Notes: generated by a model not told the origin, from the letters alone. A DNA stretch of 55,129 nt from an uncultured Prevotellaceae bacterium (GCA_902782305.1 CACZMV010000019.1:1-55129), one strand, 5' to 3'. Shown: positions 38,629-48,431, counted from the first letter of the stretch. Program-made: numbers and translations.

Positions 38629-40211
38629 ACCACTATAAACGGATACCTCCCTTTGTGGAGATTATGGACTCGACACTGCGCGACGGAGAGCAAACCAATG
38701 GCGTGAGCTTTCTGCCTCACGAGAAGCAGGTGATGGCTCGCAAGTTGTTGCAGAACCTGAACGTAGACCGTATCGAGGTGGCTTCGGCTCGTGTGTCGGA
38801 AGGCGAGAAGGAGTCGGTGACAGCCATTTGTCGCTTTGCAGCTTCGATAGATCGTCTGGACCGTGTCGAGGTGCTGGGCTTTGTGGATGGAGGAAAATCC
38901 ATCGATTGGATAAGCGAGTGTGGTGGTAAGGTCATCAACCTGCTGGCAAAGGGTTCGCTGAAACATTGCACGCATCAGTTGCACAAGACTCCAGAGGAAC
39001 ATATCGCAGACATTCTGCACGAGGTGGCTTATGCCCAAGAGAAGGGACTGAGCGTAAACCTCTATCTGGAAGATTGGTCGAATGGCATGAAGGATTCGCC
39101 AGAGTATGTGTATCAGTTGATGGACGCTTTGACAAATCATAAAGTTCAAAGTTCAAATATCAAAGTTCAAAGTATCAAGCGTTTCATGTTGCCTGATACG
39201 TTGGGCGTGATGAATCCTCTGCAGGTTATCGAGTATTTCCGCAAAATGAAGAAACGCTATCCTGAGGTGCATTTCGACTTCCACGCCCATAACGACTACG
39301 ACTTGGCCGTATCTAACTCGCTGGCTGCTGTGCTCAGTGGAGCGAAGGGTCTGCACGTCACCGTCAATGGGCTAGGGGAGCGTTGTGGTAATGCCCCGTT
39401 GGCCAGTGTGCAGGCCATTCTGAAAGACCAGTTCCACGCCAAGACGAACATCGTGGAGAGTCAGTTGAACGACATCTCGCGCATGGTGGAGAGTTTCAGC
39501 GGAATCGCCGTTGCACCCAATCAGCCTATCGTTGGTGAGAATGTGTTCACGCAGGTGGCTGGCGTTCATGCCGATGGCGACACGAAGGATAAGCTCTACT
39601 ACAACGAACTGATGCCTGAGCGCTTCGGTCGTAAGCGTGAATATGCACTGGGCAAGAACTCTGGGCGCGCCAATATCGCCAAGAATCTGGAGGAACTGGG
39701 TCTGGAACTGACTCCTGAGCAGACTCGCAGGGTGACGGAGCGCATTACGGAACTGGGCGACAAGAAGGAGATAGTGACGCAGGAGGATTTGCCTTACATT
39801 GTGAGCGATGTGCTGAAGCACGATGGTTCGGAGGATAAGGTGAAACTCATTAGCTACGTGGTGAACACCTCGTACGGACTGAAGCCTGGCGCCAACATCC
39901 GTGTGGAGATTAATGGCAAGCAATACGAGGCTGGAGCTACGGGCGACGGTCAGTATGACGCCTTCGTAAAGGCCTTGCGCTACATCTATAAGAAGTATCT
40001 GAATCGCACGTTCCCCATCTTGGCTAACTATCAGGTAAGTATTCCGCCAGGAGGACGCACGGACGCCTTGGTGCAAACGGTCATCACGTGGCATTATAAA
40101 GATAGTATCCTGCGCACGCGCGGACTGGATGCTGACCAGACGGAAGCAGCCATCAAGGCTACGTTCAAGATGCTGAACATTGTGGAGAATGACAAAAACA
40201 ATAAACAATAA
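38607..40211 (+). CDS. Second alpha-isopropylmalate synthase family enzyme, probably citramalate synthase
   Basis: A 534-residue LeuA paralogue with the barrel motifs EIMDSTLRDGEQTNGVSF, HFDFHAHNDYDLAVSNS and GLGERCGNAPLASVQA, and a C-terminal regulatory domain (about 400-525; VKLISYVVNTSYGLKPGANI). It is only distantly similar to the LeuA encoded upstream. The position between leuD and leuB, whose products can also process citramalate, together with the Ile-rich leader peptide, suggests it makes (R)-citramalate from pyruvate and acetyl-CoA for isoleucine. Homocitrate or isopropylmalate synthesis cannot be excluded. Residues 179-190 (KVQSSNIKVQSI) are encoded by a 7-bp repeat array inserted in frame between barrel elements. 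Confidence 0.8.
   Translation: MGTAQQVNHYKRIPPFVEIMDSTLRDGEQTNGVSFLPHEKQVMARKLLQNLNVDRIEVASARVSEGEKESVTAICRFAASIDRLDRVEVLGFVDGGKSIDWISECGGKVINLLAKGSLKHCTHQLHKTPEEHIADILHEVAYAQEKGLSVNLYLEDWSNGMKDSPEYVYQLMDALTNHKVQSSNIKVQSIKRFMLPDTLGVMNPLQVIEYFRKMKKRYPEVHFDFHAHNDYDLAVSNSLAAVLSGAKGLHVTVNGLGERCGNAPLASVQAILKDQFHAKTNIVESQLNDISRMVESFSGIAVAPNQPIVGENVFTQVAGVHADGDTKDKLYYNELMPERFGRKREYALGKNSGRANIAKNLEELGLELTPEQTRRVTERITELGDKKEIVTQEDLPYIVSDVLKHDGSEDKVKLISYVVNTSYGLKPGANIRVEINGKQYEAGATGDGQYDAFVKALRYIYKKYLNRTFPILANYQVSIPPGGRTDALVQTVITWHYKDSILRTRGLDADQTEAAIKATFKMLNIVENDKNNKQ
39141..39176. repeat. 7-bp tandem repeat array inside a coding sequence
   Basis: AAAGTTC, AAAGTTC, AAATATC, AAAGTTC, AAAGTAT plus C, 36 bp, translated in frame as KVQSSNIKVQSI in the second synthase. 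All other arrays of this kind in the window are intergenic. Confidence 0.85.
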
Positions 40212-40226
40212 AAAACAAACATTGAT

Positions 40227-41288
40227 ATGAAACTGAAGATTGCTATATTGCCAGGTGATGGTATCGGACCGGAAATCATGAAGCAGGGCGTAGCCGTGAT
40301 GAACGCTATCGCTGAGAAGTTCGGCCATGAGTTTGAGTATGAGGAAGCAATGGTTGGCGCCTGTGCCATTGAGGCTTGTGGCGATGCCTATCCTGAGACG
40401 ACTCACGAGGTGTGTATGAACGCTGATGCGGTGCTGTTTGCTGCGGTTGGTGATTTGAAATACGACAATAATCCTACGCTGAAAATGCGCCCTGAAACGG
40501 GCTTGTTGGCCATGCGCAAGAAACTGGGTCTGTTTGCCAACGTTCGTCCTGTGGCTACTTTCGAGTGCTTGTTGCACAAGTCGCCCTTGAAGGATGAATT
40601 GCTGCGGGGTGCCGACTTCGTGGTCATCCGCGAACTGACGGGTGGCATGTATTTTGGCGAGAAATACCAGGACAACGACAAGGCTTACGATACGGATATC
40701 TATACACGTCCTGAGATTGAGCGCATCCTGAAGGTGGCTTTCGAAATGGCGATGACGCGTAAGAAGCATCTGACCGTGGTTGACAAGGCTAACGTCTTGG
40801 CTTCCAGTCGTCTGTGGCGTCAGATTGCCAAGGAGATGGAGCCCCAGTATCCTGAGGTGACGACGGATTATATGTTCATCGACAATGCATCGATGCGTGT
40901 GCTGACAGAGCCTACGTTCTTCGATGTCATCGTGACGGAGAACACCTTCGGCGATATCCTGACGGACGAAACCAGCTGTATCACGGGTTCTATGGGCTTG
41001 CAGCCTTCATCATCGTTGGGCGAGCACACGCCATTGTTCGAGCCTGTTCATGGTTCATGGCCTCAGGCCAAGGGTCAGAACCTGGCTAATCCGTTGGCGC
41101 AGATTCTCTCTGCAGCCATGTTGTTGGAGCACTTCGGACTGAATGCGGAGGGCAAACTTGTTCGTGAGGCTGTCAATGCTTCGTTGGATGCGAACGTGCG
41201 TACTCCTGAAATCCAGGTGGAAGGTGGTGCGAAATATGGTACTAAAGAGGTAGGAGCATGGATCGTAGATTATATCAAAAAGGCGTAG
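40227..41288 (+). CDS. leuB: 3-isopropylmalate dehydrogenase
   Basis: NAD-dependent oxidative decarboxylation of 3-isopropylmalate; often also acts on methylmalate in the citramalate route. The 353-residue protein has [31 protein letters not shown], the substrate-binding Arg and Lys region ([15 protein letters not shown]), and the cofactor loop [20 protein letters not shown] followed by [20 protein letters not shown]. Last leucine gene of the operon; the next gene starts inside its 3' end, 31 bp before the stop. Confidence 0.95.
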   Translation: MKLKIAILPGDGIGPEIMKQGVAVMNAIAEKFGHEFEYEEAMVGACAIEACGDAYPETTHEVCMNADAVLFAAVGDLKYDNNPTLKMRPETGLLAMRKKLGLFANVRPVATFECLLHKSPLKDELLRGADFVVIRELTGGMYFGEKYQDNDKAYDTDIYTRPEIERILKVAFEMAMTRKKHLTVVDKANVLASSRLWRQIAKEMEPQYPEVTTDYMFIDNASMRVLTEPTFFDVIVTENTFGDILTDETSCITGSMGLQPSSSLGEHTPLFEPVHGSWPQAKGQNLANPLAQILSAAMLLEHFGLNAEGKLVREAVNASLDANVRTPEIQVEGGAKYGTKEVGAWIVDYIKKA

Positions 41289-41950
41289 TTCTGTTGGTTG
41301 TCCTATTATGTCAACTAACGATGCAGGCCCAGACCACCAACCAGCAATGGCGCGATTCGCTGACGGTGCTGAACAGGATGATAGACACCCAGCCTTGGTC
41401 AACAGACCTGCATCTGCGCAAGGCTGCTGTGAATTTGGAGTTGAAGCAGTGGCAATATGCGATTGATGAATATGCAATGATTCTGCAGAAGGAGCCTCAC
41501 AACCCTGCGGCCTTGTTCTATCGTGCTTACGCCAATACGCATCTGCGCCATTTTGATTTGGCGAAGAACGATTTGAACGACCTGCTGATAGTGGTTCCCA
41601 ACCATTTCGAGGCTCGTCTTTCGCTGGCTATTGTTTTGCAGCAGTTAGGACGTAAGCAAGATGCGCTGGACAATCTAAACCAGCTTATCCAACAGCATGC
41701 TGACTCCGCGGTGGCTTATGCGGCTCGTGCGAATCTGGAGCGACAGATGAAGCAAGACGATGCAGCTCTTTATGATTGGCAACGGGCTGAAGAGCTGTCG
41801 CCTCGCGACCCAACTTATGTGGCTTCGCACGTCGATTTGTTGTTGGTATTGGAGCGCAGGAAAGAGGCTCGTCGAGTGCTTGACGCAGCTGTGAAACGTG
41901 GCATTCCTCATGGATTGCTTTGGGAGTGGTATACAAAATGCAAAAGATAA
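41258..41950 (+). CDS. Exported TPR protein
   Basis: A 230-residue protein with a hydrophobic signal region ([20 protein letters not shown], cleavage after MQA). The rest is a row of tetratricopeptide helices: [80 protein letters not shown]. Probably periplasmic and a protein-interaction scaffold. It overlaps leuB by 31 bp in another frame and the next gene by one base, so it is at least transcribed with the leu operon, although a role in leucine synthesis is not implied. Confidence 0.85.
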   Translation: MDRRLYQKGVVLLVVLLCQLTMQAQTTNQQWRDSLTVLNRMIDTQPWSTDLHLRKAAVNLELKQWQYAIDEYAMILQKEPHNPAALFYRAYANTHLRHFDLAKNDLNDLLIVVPNHFEARLSLAIVLQQLGRKQDALDNLNQLIQQHADSAVAYAARANLERQMKQDDAALYDWQRAEELSPRDPTYVASHVDLLLVLERRKEARRVLDAAVKRGIPHGLLWEWYTKCKR

Positions 41951-42705
41951 TGAAGAAATCTGTTTTAGAAATAGTGAAGAAAACGGTTTTAGAAATTATA
42001 GAGAAGTTACGTAAAATCAAGGTTCCCACAGAGCGACAGTATGTGTTGGGTTTTGCTGTCGTTGTTGCCTTGCTGGCCTTAGGACGTTTCTTGTCGCAGA
42101 ACGAGGTTTCAGCTGAAGAGGTGCAGATAGATTTAGCCAATCTGAGAATTGACAAACCTCATCGTATTTGGAGTGTTCCCAATTACAAGAATGCTTTTCC
42201 TGATGGGCAGGATATTCAGATTCTGGCTGCTGAAAAGTGGGGCGTTCGTCCTGTGAAGAATCGCGAGAATGCGGAGAAGCGCAAGAATGAGTTGGTGTAT
42301 GTGGCAGCTAGTCCTTACTTTCATGTGGATAAGTTGAATAATTCGATTCCGTATCTGGTGCCTCGTGCTGCCAACTTGTTACAAGATATCGGTCAGGCTT
42401 TCTATGACAGTCTTTATGTGAAGGGTGTTCCCTTGAACCAGTTGATTGTGACCAGTGTGATGCGCTCGATGGACGATGTTGCCAAATTGCAGCGCCACAA
42501 TCAGAACGCTACAGACCGTTCGTGCCATCTTTTCGGTACTACGTTCGATATTTGTTATAATCGCTATCATCCTGTAGTAAAACCTGTTCGTGACGACACG
42601 TTGAAATGGGTTCTCTCAGAGGTGTTGCGAGACATGCGCGAGGAAGGTCGTTGCTATGTAAAATACGAGGTGAAGCAAGGTTGCTTCCACATTACCGTTA
42701 GATAA
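41950..42705 (+). CDS. DUF5715 family protein (DD-carboxypeptidase-like fold)
   Basis: About 251 residues from ATG 41950 (TAATG overlap with the TPR gene). N-terminal basic stretch, then one membrane helix (YVLGFAVVVALLALGRFL). The periplasmic part has VPRAANLLQDIGQAFYDSLY, LIVTSVMRSMDDVAKLQRHN, and SCHLFGTTFDICYNRY, which resembles the SxHxxGxAxD zinc-binding motif of VanY/MepA-type peptidases, and a final HITVR. This suggests a peptidoglycan carboxypeptidase or a relative; activity is unproven. A strong terminator follows directly. Confidence 0.78.
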   Translation: MKKSVLEIVKKTVLEIIEKLRKIKVPTERQYVLGFAVVVALLALGRFLSQNEVSAEEVQIDLANLRIDKPHRIWSVPNYKNAFPDGQDIQILAAEKWGVRPVKNRENAEKRKNELVYVAASPYFHVDKLNNSIPYLVPRAANLLQDIGQAFYDSLYVKGVPLNQLIVTSVMRSMDDVAKLQRHNQNATDRSCHLFGTTFDICYNRYHPVVKPVRDDTLKWVLSEVLRDMREEGRCYVKYEVKQGCFHITVR

Positions 42706-42709
42706 AAAG

Positions 42710-42741
42710 AAATCTCCTGCTTCATCGGCAGGAGATTTTTT
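42710..42741. terminator. Bidirectional terminator
   Basis: AAATCTCCTGC (42710-42720) and GCAGGAGATTT (42728-42738) form an 11-bp stem with a 7-nt loop, with T-runs on both sides. It ends the leu/DUF5715 transcript and the convergent ABC-secA transcript. Confidence 0.92.
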
Positions 42742-42768
42742 ATTCTCAGAGTATTTTTGATTACTTTC

Positions 42769-42831
42769 GGAGAAAATCTTTTTTCTCTTGGAGAAATATT
42801 TTTTTCTCTTGGAGTAATTTTTATTATTCCG
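42769..42831. repeat. 21-bp tandem repeats after the ABC ATPase gene
   Basis: Units begin GGAGAAAATC (42769), GGAGAAATAT (42790) and GGAGTAATTT (42811), 21 bp apart, each with a TTTCTCTT end in the first two. Each unit is itself nearly palindromic (GAGAAA...TTTCTC). The array reaches the stop codon of the ABC ATPase gene at 42824. Confidence 0.75.
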
Positions 42832-43561
42832 CTCCAAAGTATTCTTGGAGTTCGGCCGTGGCAGAGCCTTCGTCGTTGGGCAGGTCGCGGATAATCTGTC
42901 CGTGCTCCAGCAAAGCAATACGTGTGGAGATGTCCACTGTATGCTGCAGGTTATGACTGGAAATGATAATAGTAGCACCCGTCTCCTTGGCGTAGTCCGT
43001 AATCAGATGCTTCAGCACCAACTGACTCGTGGGGTCGAGGAAGTTGAAGGGCTCGTCGAGAATCACCGTCTTGGGCTTGCGAAGTAAGGCAGAGATAATG
43101 CCCACCTTCTGCTTGTTACCAGCAGAGAGGTTACGAATCAGCTTCTTCTGTCCGAATATCTCGCCACCCGCAAAGCGCTCGAAGGCCTCCAAACGCTGGT
43201 CAACCTCCGCTTGGGTCATGCCTGAAATCTTACCCAGAAAGGCGAAATACTCCTCAGGAGTCAGGAAGTCAATGAGGAATCCGTCGTCGATATAAGAGCC
43301 TACTTCATTCTTCCAAGCTTCAGATTCAGCAGGATTGATGTTAGTGAGAGCGGACTCGTCGATAGAAGTACGTCTGAATGAATAAAATACAGCACCTTCA
43401 TCTGCCTGAAGCAGGTCGAGGAGCAAGCGGAAAAGAGTGGTCTTTCCAGCTCCGTTGTTTCCTACCAAGCCTAGGATGTCGCCATCGTTAATGGTAAACG
43501 AAGGAATATCACAGGCTATTGTCTCGCCAAACTGCTTTTTGAGATTCTCAATCTTAATCAT
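42824..43561 (-). CDS. ABC transporter ATP-binding protein
   Basis: A 245-residue ATPase. Walker A GNNGAGKTT (34-42), signature LSAGNKQKVGIISALL (a variant of LSGGQ), Walker B TVILDEPFNFLDPTS and the H-loop IIISSHNLQHTV. It resembles ATPases of simple export or ABC-2 type systems. No permease gene is adjacent in the window: below it is a terminator, above it secA, so the partner must be encoded elsewhere. A 7-bp repeat array fills the spacer to secA. Confidence 0.9.
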   Translation of the reverse strand: MIKIENLKKQFGETIACDIPSFTINDGDILGLVGNNGAGKTTLFRLLLDLLQADEGAVFYSFRRTSIDESALTNINPAESEAWKNEVGSYIDDGFLIDFLTPEEYFAFLGKISGMTQAEVDQRLEAFERFAGGEIFGQKKLIRNLSAGNKQKVGIISALLRKPKTVILDEPFNFLDPTSQLVLKHLITDYAKETGATIIISSHNLQHTVDISTRIALLEHGQIIRDLPNDEGSATAELQEYFGAE

Positions 43562-43563
43562 AA

Positions 43564-43591
43564 TTATGAATTATGCATTATGAATTATGAA
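43564..43591. repeat. 7-bp tandem repeat array (TTATGAA/TTATGCA), four units
   Basis: TTATGAA, TTATGCA, TTATGAA, TTATGAA between the secA stop (43592) and the ABC ATPase start (43561). Same unit as the array at 29342. Confidence 0.9.
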
Positions 43592-46500
43592 TTATACCAG
43601 TCCACGTCCGTGGCATTGCTTGAACTTCTTACCAGAACCACAGGGACAAGGATCGTTACGTCCAGGCAACTTATCCTTGATAATTGGGGTGCGAGGCTGC
43701 TGGGCACGGGTGTCCTGAGCAGCGGCTGCAGCCTGGTTAGGATCAGTCATCTGTTCCTGTGAGAGGCTCTGCTTCGACTCCGTGTACTGCTGGCGCTGGG
43801 TGTGCTCCTCAGGAGCAGCTTCCTGTATCTGTTGCATCTCAGGAATCTGGGCGCGCATCAGGATAGAGACAGAGCGGTTGTTCATGGTGTTCACCATGTT
43901 ATCAAACAACTTCACACTCTCCAACTTGAAGATGAGCAACGGGTCTTTCTGCTCGTAGCTGGCGTTCTGCACAGAGTGCTTCAGCTCGTCCAGCTCGCGC
44001 AGGTTCTCCTTCCAAGCGTCGTCGATGATGTGGAGCAGAATCTGCTTCTCAAACTCCTTCACAACCGACTTACATTCTGTATCGTAAGCCTCCTTCAGGT
44101 TACAGGGGATGTTGTACATCTTGCGACCATCGGTCAAGGGAACTACGATACGCTCGTACATGTGACCTTGGTTCTCGTAAACCTGCTTGATAACGGGGAT
44201 AGCGACCTCCTGTACATGCTCCATCTTACGCTTGAAGTTGCCCATTGCCACTTGGAATGCTTCCTCAGCCAGTTCCTCGTGGTTCTTGTTGATAAACTCC
44301 TCGCTTGAGAAAGGACACTCCATGGCGAATATCTTGATGAACTGTTCCTTACAACCCTCGTAGTCGTTATTTTCGATGGTGTTCACCACGCGGTCCCAGA
44401 TGGTGTTCGAGATGTCCATGCCGATGCGCTCACCCATAAGAGCGTGACGGCGCTTCGAATAGACCACGGTGCGCTGCTTGTTCATCACGTCATCGTACTC
44501 CAGCAGACGCTTACGGATACCGAAGTTGTTCTCCTCGACCTTCTTCTGGGCACGTTCCACCTGCTTCGAAATCATCGGACTCTCCAGCATCTCACCTTCC
44601 TTGAAACCAAGACGGTCCATGACAGAGGCAATACGCTCAGAGCCGAACAGACGCATCAGCTTATCCTCCAAAGAGATGAAGAACAAAGAAGAACCTGGGT
44701 CACCCTGACGTCCGGCACGACCGCGCAACTGACGGTCTACGCGACGAGACTCGTGGCGCTCCGTACCAATAATGGCCAAACCGCCAGCGGCTTTCACTTC
44801 GGGTGACAGCTTGATATCCGTACCACGACCGGCCATGTTGGTGGCGATGGTTACGGCACCCTTGCCATTTGTCGACTGACCAGCCAAAGCTACAATGTCA
44901 GCCTCCTTCTGGTGCAACTTGGCATTCAATACCTGATGAGGAATACCCTCGCGCTTGCCAGTCTCTGGGTCAACATACATGTCGAGCATACGACTCAACA
45001 ACTCAGAAATCTCAACGGATGTCGTACCAATCAAGGTTGGACGTCCTGCATTGCGCATCTTCACAACCTCCTCAATCACAGCCTTGTATTTCTCACGAGC
45101 CGTCTTGTAGATACGGTCGTCCATATCGTTGCGGATAACGGGCTTATTGGTTGGAATCTCCACGACGTCGAGTTTGTAGATATCCCAGAACTCGCCAGCC
45201 TCCGTAGAAGCGGTACCGGTCATACCCGCCAACTTGTGATACATACGGAAGTAGTTCTGCAGGGTGATGGTAGCAAAGGTCTGCGTGGCAGCTTCCACCT
45301 TTACATGCTCCTTAGCCTCGACAGCCTGGTGCAGTCCGTCACTCCAGCGACGACCTTCCATGATACGACCTGTCTGCTCGTCGACAATCTTTACTTCGCC
45401 ATCAATAACCACGTATTCATCGTCCTTATTGAACATGCAGTAAGCTTTCAACAACTGCTGCAAGGTGTGAACACGCTCAGACTGAACGGCATAGTGCTGT
45501 AACAGCTCGTCCTTCTTGTTTACGCGCTCTTCGTCCGACAGGTTAGTCATTCCCTCCAAAGCGGACAACTGACCGGTAATATCGGGCAATACGAACAATT
45601 CGGCATCATTCACCTGATGAGCTAACCATGCTGTACCCTTGTCAGTCAGGTCGCATGAGTTCAGTTTCTCGTCAACCACGAAGTACAAAGGCTCTACCAC
45701 TTCAGGCATGCGGCGGTTGTTGTTCTCCATATAGATGCCTTCCGTCTTCAGCATGCCACTCTTGATTCCTTCTTCTGAAAGGAACTTAATTAGCGGTTTG
45801 TTCTTTGGCATTGACTTATGTGAGCGGTAAAGTGCTAGGAATCCTTCGTCCAACAGCTTCTGGTCGTTCTTCTCACGGCCTTCGCTTATCTTCTGCTTGG
45901 CTTCAGCCAGATACTGGGTAGCCAACTGCTTCTGAACACCTACCAGCTTTTCCACCAGTGGCTGATACTCTTCAAACATCTGGTCGTCGCCTTTGGGCAC
46001 TGGACCAGAGATAATCAATGGGGTGCGGGCATCGTCAATCAACACAGAGTCCACCTCATCGACGATGGCGTAGTTATGGGCACGCTGCACAAGGTCGGCA
46101 GGCGAAATGGCCATATTGTCACGCAGATAGTCGAAACCGAATTCGTTGTTGGTACCGAATGTGATATCTGCCTGATAAGCCTTGCGACGCTCCTCAGAGT
46201 TAGGCTGGTGCTTGTCGATACAATCGACGCTCAGTCCGTGGAACATATAGAGCGGTCCCATCCACTCAGAGTCACGCTTGGCCAGATAGTCATTCACCGT
46301 TACTACGTGAACACCATTACCCGTCAATGCATTCAGGAATACAGGCAGCGTAGCAACGAGGGTCTTACCTTCACCCGTTGCCATTTCGGCAATCTTACCC
46401 TGATGCAAAACGACACCACCAAACAACTGCACGTCGTAGTGTACCATTTCCCATTTCAGGTCGTTGCCACCTGCCGTCCAATGGTTGTGGTAGATGGCCT

Positions 46501-46957
46501 TGTCGCCATCGATGGTGATAAAGTCCTTGCGGGGGTCTGCAGCCAGCTCGCGGTCGAAGTCGGTAGCGGTAACAATCGTTTCCTCGTTCTCAGCGAAACG
46601 TCTGGCTGTCTCTTTCACGATAGAGAAAACCTCGGGCATCACCTCGTCCAGCGCCTTTTCGTAGATTTCCAGCACTTCCTTCTCCAGTTTGTCTATCTGG
46701 GCGAAGATGTCGGCACGCTCATCAATTGGCGTATCTTCAATGGTTGCTTTCAGTTTCTCAATCTCTTCTTTCTCTTTCAGGGCAGAGTCCTGCACCTGAC
46801 GCTGAATGTCCTTGGTGCGCTGGCGCAGTTGGTCGTTGTCCAGCTTCTGTACTTCCGGGTAGACTGCTTTCACTTTCTCTACCAGTGGCTGAATAAGCTT
46901 CATGTCACGAGAAGACTTATCGCCAAACAACGAGCGTAAAATCTTGTTGAAATTCAT
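43592..46957 (-). CDS. secA: Preprotein translocase ATPase SecA
   Basis: Motor that pushes unfolded preproteins through SecYEG. The 1121-residue protein has nucleotide-binding domain 1 ([39 protein letters not shown]), the preprotein crosslinking region, domain 2 ([32 protein letters not shown]), helical scaffold and a C-terminal zinc-binding tail [18 protein letters not shown]. It is longer than the E. coli protein (901) because of insertions common in Bacteroidetes. Upstream promoter TAATTTTGC (47000-47008) gives a leader of about 40 nt. Confidence 0.97.
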   Translation of the reverse strand: MNFNKILRSLFGDKSSRDMKLIQPLVEKVKAVYPEVQKLDNDQLRQRTKDIQRQVQDSALKEKEEIEKLKATIEDTPIDERADIFAQIDKLEKEVLEIYEKALDEVMPEVFSIVKETARRFAENEETIVTATDFDRELAADPRKDFITIDGDKAIYHNHWTAGGNDLKWEMVHYDVQLFGGVVLHQGKIAEMATGEGKTLVATLPVFLNALTGNGVHVVTVNDYLAKRDSEWMGPLYMFHGLSVDCIDKHQPNSEERRKAYQADITFGTNNEFGFDYLRDNMAISPADLVQRAHNYAIVDEVDSVLIDDARTPLIISGPVPKGDDQMFEEYQPLVEKLVGVQKQLATQYLAEAKQKISEGREKNDQKLLDEGFLALYRSHKSMPKNKPLIKFLSEEGIKSGMLKTEGIYMENNNRRMPEVVEPLYFVVDEKLNSCDLTDKGTAWLAHQVNDAELFVLPDITGQLSALEGMTNLSDEERVNKKDELLQHYAVQSERVHTLQQLLKAYCMFNKDDEYVVIDGEVKIVDEQTGRIMEGRRWSDGLHQAVEAKEHVKVEAATQTFATITLQNYFRMYHKLAGMTGTASTEAGEFWDIYKLDVVEIPTNKPVIRNDMDDRIYKTAREKYKAVIEEVVKMRNAGRPTLIGTTSVEISELLSRMLDMYVDPETGKREGIPHQVLNAKLHQKEADIVALAGQSTNGKGAVTIATNMAGRGTDIKLSPEVKAAGGLAIIGTERHESRRVDRQLRGRAGRQGDPGSSLFFISLEDKLMRLFGSERIASVMDRLGFKEGEMLESPMISKQVERAQKKVEENNFGIRKRLLEYDDVMNKQRTVVYSKRRHALMGERIGMDISNTIWDRVVNTIENNDYEGCKEQFIKIFAMECPFSSEEFINKNHEELAEEAFQVAMGNFKRKMEHVQEVAIPVIKQVYENQGHMYERIVVPLTDGRKMYNIPCNLKEAYDTECKSVVKEFEKQILLHIIDDAWKENLRELDELKHSVQNASYEQKDPLLIFKLESVKLFDNMVNTMNNRSVSILMRAQIPEMQQIQEAAPEEHTQRQQYTESKQSLSQEQMTDPNQAAAAAQDTRAQQPRTPIIKDKLPGRNDPCPCGSGKKFKQCHGRGLV

Positions 46958-46999
46958 ATCTTATTTTATTATTATTTCCTATTTATATTTATACGGGGT

Positions 47000-47008
47000 G
47001 CAAAATTA
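47000..47008 (-). promoter_or_regulatory. -7 promoter element of secA
   Basis: Minus strand TAATTTTGC, 42 bp upstream of the ATG at 46957. Confidence 0.65.
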
Positions 47009-47053
47009 CTAAAAAAAATCGTAACTCCGCACAAATTTCCAATAACTTCTTTG

Positions 47054-48241
47054 TTATTTCTGCGCTTTTATCTTCATATTTGCATAGCATTGCATCAGCA
47101 AACACAATGCCAAGACGTGTATTCCCTCTGCGTAGCACTGAAAAAAGCTGCCAATGAGGAATAATACAGCCAAGATGGCAGTAATTTTCCAATAGCGTGT
47201 CTCGCGACCTCTGATAACAGGCCATAGAAACAGCCAGGGCAGGGGATTGCACAATATGATTTGCAGGTTAAGACTTACTGTCGGGTGTTGCGAGAAAAGC
47301 ATCAGGGTCAGCACAATGCCAATGGTGCCTGTGGTCATCATCAACAGCACGTCCCAAAGCACGAAAACCCTTTTCTTGCGCCATTCAAAGAAGAAAATGA
47401 CGATGCCAACAGCCAGTAAGATAGCTGCGCAGGCTAGGGGAGTGAGGGGGAATCCGCTTTCGATGATTTGCACACCGGCTGGTACTGCAATCCTCCGCTC
47501 CTTAATCAATGGGCGATAACTTCCGTTGCTGTAAATCTGAGCGTGGTCAAAGTCGTACATAAGGTTGCCTGGCAAGAATTCCTGTTGGCGCAAGTCGGTC
47601 TTCCAATCGGCTTTAATGCCTAGTAATAAATCATTACCAAATCTTGACCAAGGATTGTTCCTTGTCATGCTGTGGACCATATCTCTATACGAAGGTGTAT
47701 AGTCCTCACGACCAGCATATTCCACTTTTCCGTTGATGCAACTCTCGATAATATCGCGAGCCTTCGTTGTGCAGTTGTTATAGAAGTAATTATAACGATA
47801 AATTTTGTTCTCCGGACGCAGGTTGATGGCCAGTGCGTCGTGCAGTGCCATCTTCTCCTCGTTTGTCAAATTGAGCACCTGTTCTGTCACCATACTGCCA
47901 AAACGTCGGTACTCCCTCACGAAGTATTTATACGGATAGACTCCCAGTTCATAGTCTGTCAGTCCGAACACGAAACGAGCCACGAAGTGCGGCTTCTTGA
48001 AGTCGAACACACCATAATTGAACGCCCAATCTAAACCACCAGGCCTTAACTCGTGGTATCTGATGGCCGTATGACCATAAAGACTATATACTTCGTCATG
48101 TGGCTGACAGGTTAAGAGACTGAACTCTACAGAGTCCATCGGGGGTATGTCTTCCTGAGCAGCAACAGGTGCGGAAGACACTAAAATCAATGTTAAAAGA
48201 ACCCCTTTCAGAGCATTAAAAATAATTTTTAAATGTTTCAC
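47054..48241 (-). CDS. Lnb-type (DUF4105) membrane protein, probable lipoprotein N-acyltransferase
   Basis: A 395-residue protein with signal peptide (FNALKGVLLTLILVSSAPVA). The periplasmic domain (about 30-260) is DUF4105, with a conserved His57 in YSLYGHTAIRYHE and Cys157 in YNNCTTKARDII, the likely catalytic pair. The C-terminal 130 residues have about five membrane helices (LACAAILLAVGIVIFFF, LLMMTTGTIGIVLTLMLF). DUF4105 is the N-terminal domain of Lnb, reported as the enzyme that N-acylates lipoproteins in Bacteroides, which lack Lnt. The start codon is GTG, three bases after the -7 box, so the mRNA is probably leaderless. Confidence 0.82.
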   Translation of the reverse strand: MKHLKIIFNALKGVLLTLILVSSAPVAAQEDIPPMDSVEFSLLTCQPHDEVYSLYGHTAIRYHELRPGGLDWAFNYGVFDFKKPHFVARFVFGLTDYELGVYPYKYFVREYRRFGSMVTEQVLNLTNEEKMALHDALAINLRPENKIYRYNYFYNNCTTKARDIIESCINGKVEYAGREDYTPSYRDMVHSMTRNNPWSRFGNDLLLGIKADWKTDLRQQEFLPGNLMYDFDHAQIYSNGSYRPLIKERRIAVPAGVQIIESGFPLTPLACAAILLAVGIVIFFFEWRKKRVFVLWDVLLMMTTGTIGIVLTLMLFSQHPTVSLNLQIILCNPLPWLFLWPVIRGRETRYWKITAILAVLFLIGSFFQCYAEGIHVLALCLLMQCYANMKIKAQK

Positions 48242-48244
48242 GAT

Positions 48245-48253
48245 GCAAAATTA
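48245..48253 (-). promoter_or_regulatory. -7 promoter element of the Lnb-type gene
   Basis: Minus strand TAATTTTGC, three bases upstream of the GTG start at 48241. Confidence 0.65.
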
Positions 48254-48298
48254 ACCTATATTTTCCACTTATCGTGCGTTTATTTCGTTTTTTTTCAA

Positions 48299-48307
48299 TA
48301 ATTTTGC
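48299..48307 (+). promoter_or_regulatory. Upstream -7-like element before the OMP operon
   Basis: TAATTTTGC, followed by a hairpin GCAGT/ACTGC (48306-48321) and an A/T palindrome AAACT...AGTTT. It would start a second, longer transcript about 90 bp upstream of the main promoter, or a short RNA. Confidence 0.4.
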
Positions 48308-48390
48308 AGTACGATAACTGCGAAAGTACTCACGCTCGACAATAAAACTAAAAAAAAGTTTTTTTATTTTGTATTGTTCTCACTTATTCG

Positions 48391-48399
48391 TACCTTTGC
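48391..48399 (+). promoter_or_regulatory. -7 promoter element of the OMP-lptC operon
   Basis: TACCTTTGC, 32 bp before the ATG at 48432. Confidence 0.72.
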
Positions 48400-48431
48400 A
48401 ACCCGAAATTGAATTGAATTAAAAAAGATAG

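Noticed and set aside
39372-40769. A 465-codon open frame antisense to the second synthase and leuB
   Set aside because: His/Arg/Leu-rich shadow of two well-supported genes, with no recognisable motif or promoter.
46076-46939. Plus-strand open frame of 287 codons over secA
   Set aside because: Antisense shadow of a highly conserved gene.
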